From Clostridia bacterium (GTDB lineage: Bacteria; Bacillota; Clostridia; Oscillospirales; CAG-272): 25,241 nucleotides of DNA. Positions 22,466-25,241 of the stretch are shown here, one piece after another (the first letter of the stretch is position 1; every line of letters starts with the position of its first letter). A model generated the notes under the pieces. It searched no databases and was not told the DNA's origin. It worked only from the letters and a program-made list of their open reading frames with translations. Made by a program: the position numbers and the translations under genes. The DNA is taken from NCBI GenBank assembly GCA_900753295.1, contig CAADYQ010000174.1, positions 1 to 25,241 of the forward strand, given 5' to 3'.

Positions 22466-24616
22466 TTATTTGCTTTGCACCTTTATCGACGATTCCGGCA
22501 GGCAGAGATAGCAGGCAAGCTGCTCCACGCGGTCTGTGGTGTCCACCTCATCGGTGTGCAGTATCACGGATATGTTGCTTTTGCGCAGCTTGTATGACCA
22601 GAGTATTCTTGCCGCTTCGTAAATCGTTATTGCTTTTTCTCCGTTGCCGGGGATGCCGTCGCCCATCGCGGTGATGAATGCTCCGTCATCCGTCACATGA
22701 ACGCAAAGACCGTTTTCGGTCGGCAGATCGAAGTAATACGGATAAAGCTCATGGAAGTATTGCGGGGACGGCTCGAATGTCCCCGAATAGTCGTATGTCC
22801 CGTCAATGTCGGACGGCATTACCGGGTCGGGCTCGGTGCTGAGTATTCTCAGCGTTCCGCTCCCCCATTTCACCGGAAGCCTCAGATAATCACTTATACG
22901 TCTCAGATCGCCGAGCGTGCCGAGGGTACTTGACAAAGGGGATACGGTGGTGGTCACATGGATATTGTCTGCGCTTATTCCGTATGAGGAGAGTATTATG
23001 CGCATATGCGGCAGAGGAATAAACTCCACGTCATCAAAAAACAGCGATATATCTTTCTCGACAGGGCGGGGGAAAAGGGCGCAATCGAAATTTCCGTTTG
23101 TAGTTACATACAGGTACAGTCCGTACGATGTATCAAGTCCGAAGAGATGCGGGTATTTCTCGCGCATTTCCGCTATCCTTTGCGGTGTGGCGCTGTCCGA
23201 GTGATATGCTTTTTCCGATGTATCATCCGGATATTGTGTGAGGGTATCGGCGGAATCCTTCAGTATGTCAATAAACGCCGTTATCTTTTCGGGATCGCGC
23301 ACGCGGTATGTCGCGGTGTAGCTTCCGCCGTCGCGCACGCCGAAAAATTCGCTTCCATCGTCGGAAAAATAGATCTTATGGTTGGTCTCACCGCGTTTGC
23401 CGATAAACATCACCCGGCAGTCCCAGGTGCGCAGCTTATCTGCGGAGGCGGGGGCTATGGGCTGTCGTTCGACACTTATGCTGCGCAAAGCCGATTTTGC
23501 CTTTTTCAGCGTGGCTGTATCCCCATTGACCGTGCGCACATGCGACAGGGACTCACCGTCCGAGTATTCAAACTCGATGACTGCAATATCATCGTAAAGG
23601 CCGCGCAGACTTTTGCCCTCAACGCGGTCAAGCGCCACGCCGGACTGATCCGTCAGCAGGCAGACGGATGCCGCGGCGCATACGATGAGCGCGGTGATTA
23701 TGATCCAAAACGCCGGCTTTTTGTAGTTCAGCACACGCCGCACGCGCTCCTTCACGCCTGTCTCGCCAAAGGCGAGCGGGCATGCCGCAGTCATGGTGCG
23801 TGTTACACTGCAGTTTATCAGCGCGTCCGAATACTGCTTTTTTATTTCGGGACCCATCAGGCGCAGCACCTTTTCGTCACATGCGATCTCTATGTCGCGG
23901 CAAAGCATGATATATGCTACCCACAGAATGGGATTGAACCAGTATAGTGACAAAAGCAGAAAACCAAGCGGCTTCCATATGTGGTCCAGCCGCGCGATGT
24001 GCGTCCGCTCGTGCGTCAGAATGAGCGCGGCGTCGCCCTCGGAGGTGTCCGACGGCAGATAAATGTGCGGGCGGAACAGACCGAAAATGAACGGCGTCCC
24101 CACGCGGTCGCATATATATACGTTGCCGCCCTGCGGTATCGCCTCGCGCACCCGCAGCTTTATCCGGATGCATCCGACCGCCGCCCATACTGCCATTGCG
24201 GCAACCCCGACAGCCCATATGCACGCCGCTATCACAACCGGGGAGACGTGCCGCTTCACGGTTATCTGAGGCTCATGCAGATGTCCGGGATACTCAATGA
24301 TGGTCGTGCCGGGTATCATGGGTATCCCTGTTGTTGTGCCGTCGCTTTCCGTCGGGTAAACCGCAGCGTCCGGCGACGGGTCCTCGGGTATTTCCGGTGT
24401 GAATATGTTTGCCGGGATCGGTTCGTTGTCCGGTACAAGGCTTACCGGGCTTTCCGGAGAGAACGGAAAGATCAACCGCACGGCAACGAGCGCCCATAAA
24501 AGCACCGTTATAAAGCGCGGGGCTTTTTTCAGCGGCAGGCGGACGAGCATGACCAAGAGCGCTATCCAGCCCGCAACTATTCCCATGTTGAGTATTTTTA
24601 AGAATACAGAGGTCAT
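22466..24616 (-). CDS. BlaR1/MecR1-type M56 membrane metallopeptidase with non-beta-lactam sensor region
   Basis: A 716-residue signal-transducing protease. Helices are at about 10-27, 33-50, 126-147, 217-238 and 303-321. The gluzincin motif HERTH (202-206) follows EGDAALILT, and the third-ligand region IACDEKVLR is near 244-252. On sensing its signal such a protein cleaves the BlaI-type repressor. The extracellular part (about 322-716) is not a penicillin-binding domain. It contains two similar blocks, about 483-582 and 618-710, each with 'YP-x-x-F/Y-x-L...GL-x-V/L-x-V-T', an 'I-x-V/I' strand and a closing R...YL-x-LP motif. Its start is 1 nt past the BlaI stop. Confidence 0.88.
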   Translation of the reverse strand: MTSVFLKILNMGIVAGWIALLVMLVRLPLKKAPRFITVLLWALVAVRLIFPFSPESPVSLVPDNEPIPANIFTPEIPEDPSPDAAVYPTESDGTTTGIPMIPGTTIIEYPGHLHEPQITVKRHVSPVVIAACIWAVGVAAMAVWAAVGCIRIKLRVREAIPQGGNVYICDRVGTPFIFGLFRPHIYLPSDTSEGDAALILTHERTHIARLDHIWKPLGFLLLSLYWFNPILWVAYIMLCRDIEIACDEKVLRLMGPEIKKQYSDALINCSVTRTMTAACPLAFGETGVKERVRRVLNYKKPAFWIIITALIVCAAASVCLLTDQSGVALDRVEGKSLRGLYDDIAVIEFEYSDGESLSHVRTVNGDTATLKKAKSALRSISVERQPIAPASADKLRTWDCRVMFIGKRGETNHKIYFSDDGSEFFGVRDGGSYTATYRVRDPEKITAFIDILKDSADTLTQYPDDTSEKAYHSDSATPQRIAEMREKYPHLFGLDTSYGLYLYVTTNGNFDCALFPRPVEKDISLFFDDVEFIPLPHMRIILSSYGISADNIHVTTTVSPLSSTLGTLGDLRRISDYLRLPVKWGSGTLRILSTEPDPVMPSDIDGTYDYSGTFEPSPQYFHELYPYYFDLPTENGLCVHVTDDGAFITAMGDGIPGNGEKAITIYEAARILWSYKLRKSNISVILHTDEVDTTDRVEQLACYLCLPESSIKVQSK

Positions 24617-24617
24617 T

Positions 24618-24980
24618 TCAGTTCTCCCGGTATTCGTCTACCATGCGTCTGAGGCTGGCTATTTCCTCCGGGCTTAAGTGCTTGCGGGCGGTAAAAGCCG
24701 CAAGAAACGCGGGCAGTGAGCCGTCAAAGGCTTCGTCGATAAATTTTTCGCTTTGCATGGCGTAAAAGTCCTCGCGCGATATAAGGGAAGTCACCGTGCC
24801 GCCGTCATTGCGGAATATCCCCTTGTCGCACAGCCGCCTGAGCACCGTGTATGTGGTCGATTTTTTCCATCCGAACGCTTCCGCGCTCTGGCGCGCAAGC
24901 TCGGCGGACGATACAGGCTCCGCGGACCATATCATGTCCGCAAAGCGCGATTCGACCGCGCCTAACCGATAGTCGCTCAT
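24618..24980 (-). CDS. BlaI/MecI/CopY-family repressor
   Basis: A 120-residue winged-helix repressor. LGAVESRFADMIWSAEPVSS is the usual start, and the recognition part is WKKSTTYTVLRRLCDKGIF (about residues 38-56). The C-terminal helical part (LPAFLAAFTARKHLSPEEIA) is the dimerisation domain. GGAGG lies 7 nt before the ATG. It is transcribed before the M56 peptidase gene, 1 nt apart, the normal order of the BlaI-BlaR1 pair. Two operators overlap the promoter, so the pair is autoregulated; the controlled target genes, if any, are not adjacent. Confidence 0.92.
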   Translation of the reverse strand: MSDYRLGAVESRFADMIWSAEPVSSAELARQSAEAFGWKKSTTYTVLRRLCDKGIFRNDGGTVTSLISREDFYAMQSEKFIDEAFDGSLPAFLAAFTARKHLSPEEIASLRRMVDEYREN

Positions 24981-25012
24981 ATTTGCCTCCTTTTTTTGAT
25001 ACGGTTCTGATT

Positions 25013-25063
25013 CTACATCTTGTAGATTACATATATTCTACATCATGTAGACCGATTTGTCAA
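25013..25063 (-). promoter_or_regulatory. Promoter and two BlaI-type operators
   Basis: On the minus strand: TTGACA (25058-25063), 17-bp spacer, TAGAAT (25035-25040). CTACATCATGTAG (25038-25050) overlaps the spacer and -10 box, and CTACATCTTGTAG (25013-25025) lies downstream of the start. Both have the TACA/TGTA arms known for BlaI/MecI operators. Their centres are 25 bp apart. Confidence 0.9.
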
Positions 25064-25083
25064 GAGGTAAATTCAAAAAAATT

Positions 25084-25109
25084 GGGCTGTCCCGTTTTCG
25101 GGACAGCCC
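25084..25109 (-). terminator. Terminator of the dockerin gene
   Basis: GGGCTGTCCCG, loop TTTT, CGGGACAGCCC: a perfect 11-bp stem. On the minus strand it is followed by AATTTTTTTG, so it terminates the gene that ends at 25123. Confidence 0.85.
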
Positions 25110-25122
25110 TTGGGGGTCTTAT

Positions 25123-25241
25123 TTACTTAAGCGGATAGAGCTTGGGGAGGAGAGTGTAACGGAGGAGATACACAGCGTCGTTTTTGTCAACAACTCCGTC
25201 GCCGTTCATGTCACCGGACTGGTTGAGCGGGTAAAGCTCGC
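25123..25241 (-). CDS. Dockerin-bearing protein, C-terminal end (partial)
   Basis: The last 38 residues of a protein running off the window edge. GDMNGDGVVDKNDAVYLLRY is the second type I dockerin repeat: Asp/Asn at calcium positions, then the hydrophobic helix and LLPKLYPLK end. ELYPLNQ before it is the end of the first repeat. Dockerins plug secreted enzymes into cohesins of cellulosome-like assemblies on the cell surface. The catalytic part is outside the window. Confidence 0.9.
   Translation of the reverse strand, partial: ELYPLNQSGDMNGDGVVDKNDAVYLLRYTLLPKLYPLK

Overview
The window looks like accessory chromosome of a gut or rumen clostridium, probably from the Oscillospirales/Ruminococcaceae. 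The support is a type I dockerin tail on a truncated secreted protein at the right edge, AGGAGG-type ribosome binding sites, sigma-A promoters with 17-bp spacers, U-tailed intrinsic terminators and Firmicutes-type protein families. The species cannot be named from the sequence.

Bases 1-6300 are an Rhs polymorphic-toxin graveyard with lower GC than what follows. A 5'-truncated Rhs reading frame carries the complete core end and a C-terminal toxin-like domain of unknown class. A start/stop-overlapping immunity candidate follows (1533-2072). Then come broken copies of the same Rhs core, one of them running in frame into a membrane-anchored ankyrin-repeat protein. After these lie small orphan genes: a membrane protein, a lipoprotein, a double-CxxCG protein and two unknowns. 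A GC-rich palindrome recurs three times exactly where Rhs pieces break or restart.

Bases 6300-7870 hold ordinary small genes: a GNAT acetyltransferase, a TfoX N-terminal-domain protein, and a TetR regulator with its own consensus promoter.

Bases 7870-21030 are the most interesting part. Two same-strand operons flank an opposing AraC regulator + ABC half-transporter pair. Operon A (7949-11543) encodes GNAT, LCMT-like methyltransferase, ATC-hydrolase-family protein, alpha/beta hydrolase and a polytopic membrane protein. Operon B (14735-21029) encodes a 40-aa protein, LCMT-like methyltransferase, two more methyltransferases, an MBL-fold hydrolase, remnants of two alpha/beta hydrolases and of a ketopantoate-reductase-like enzyme, a related membrane protein, a second ATC-hydrolase-family protein and a last methyltransferase. 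All three transcription units carry the same palindrome, GTTAG-N6-CTAAC. Both operons A and B also share a terminator-like hairpin exactly 12 nt upstream of it. The set therefore looks like one regulon for import and chemical processing of a small molecule, possibly a thiazoline-containing metallophore; that substrate is inference. Much of it is decaying: three in-frame nonsense codons, one frameshift, two deletion junctions, and an ABC ATPase lacking the H-loop histidine.

Bases 21040-25241 hold a metal-dependent amidohydrolase behind a consensus promoter and an immediate hairpin. They also hold a divergently read BlaI/BlaR1-type repressor and membrane-peptidase pair with two clear operators, and finally the dockerin-bearing C terminus. 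No rRNA, tRNA, CRISPR array or transposase was seen.
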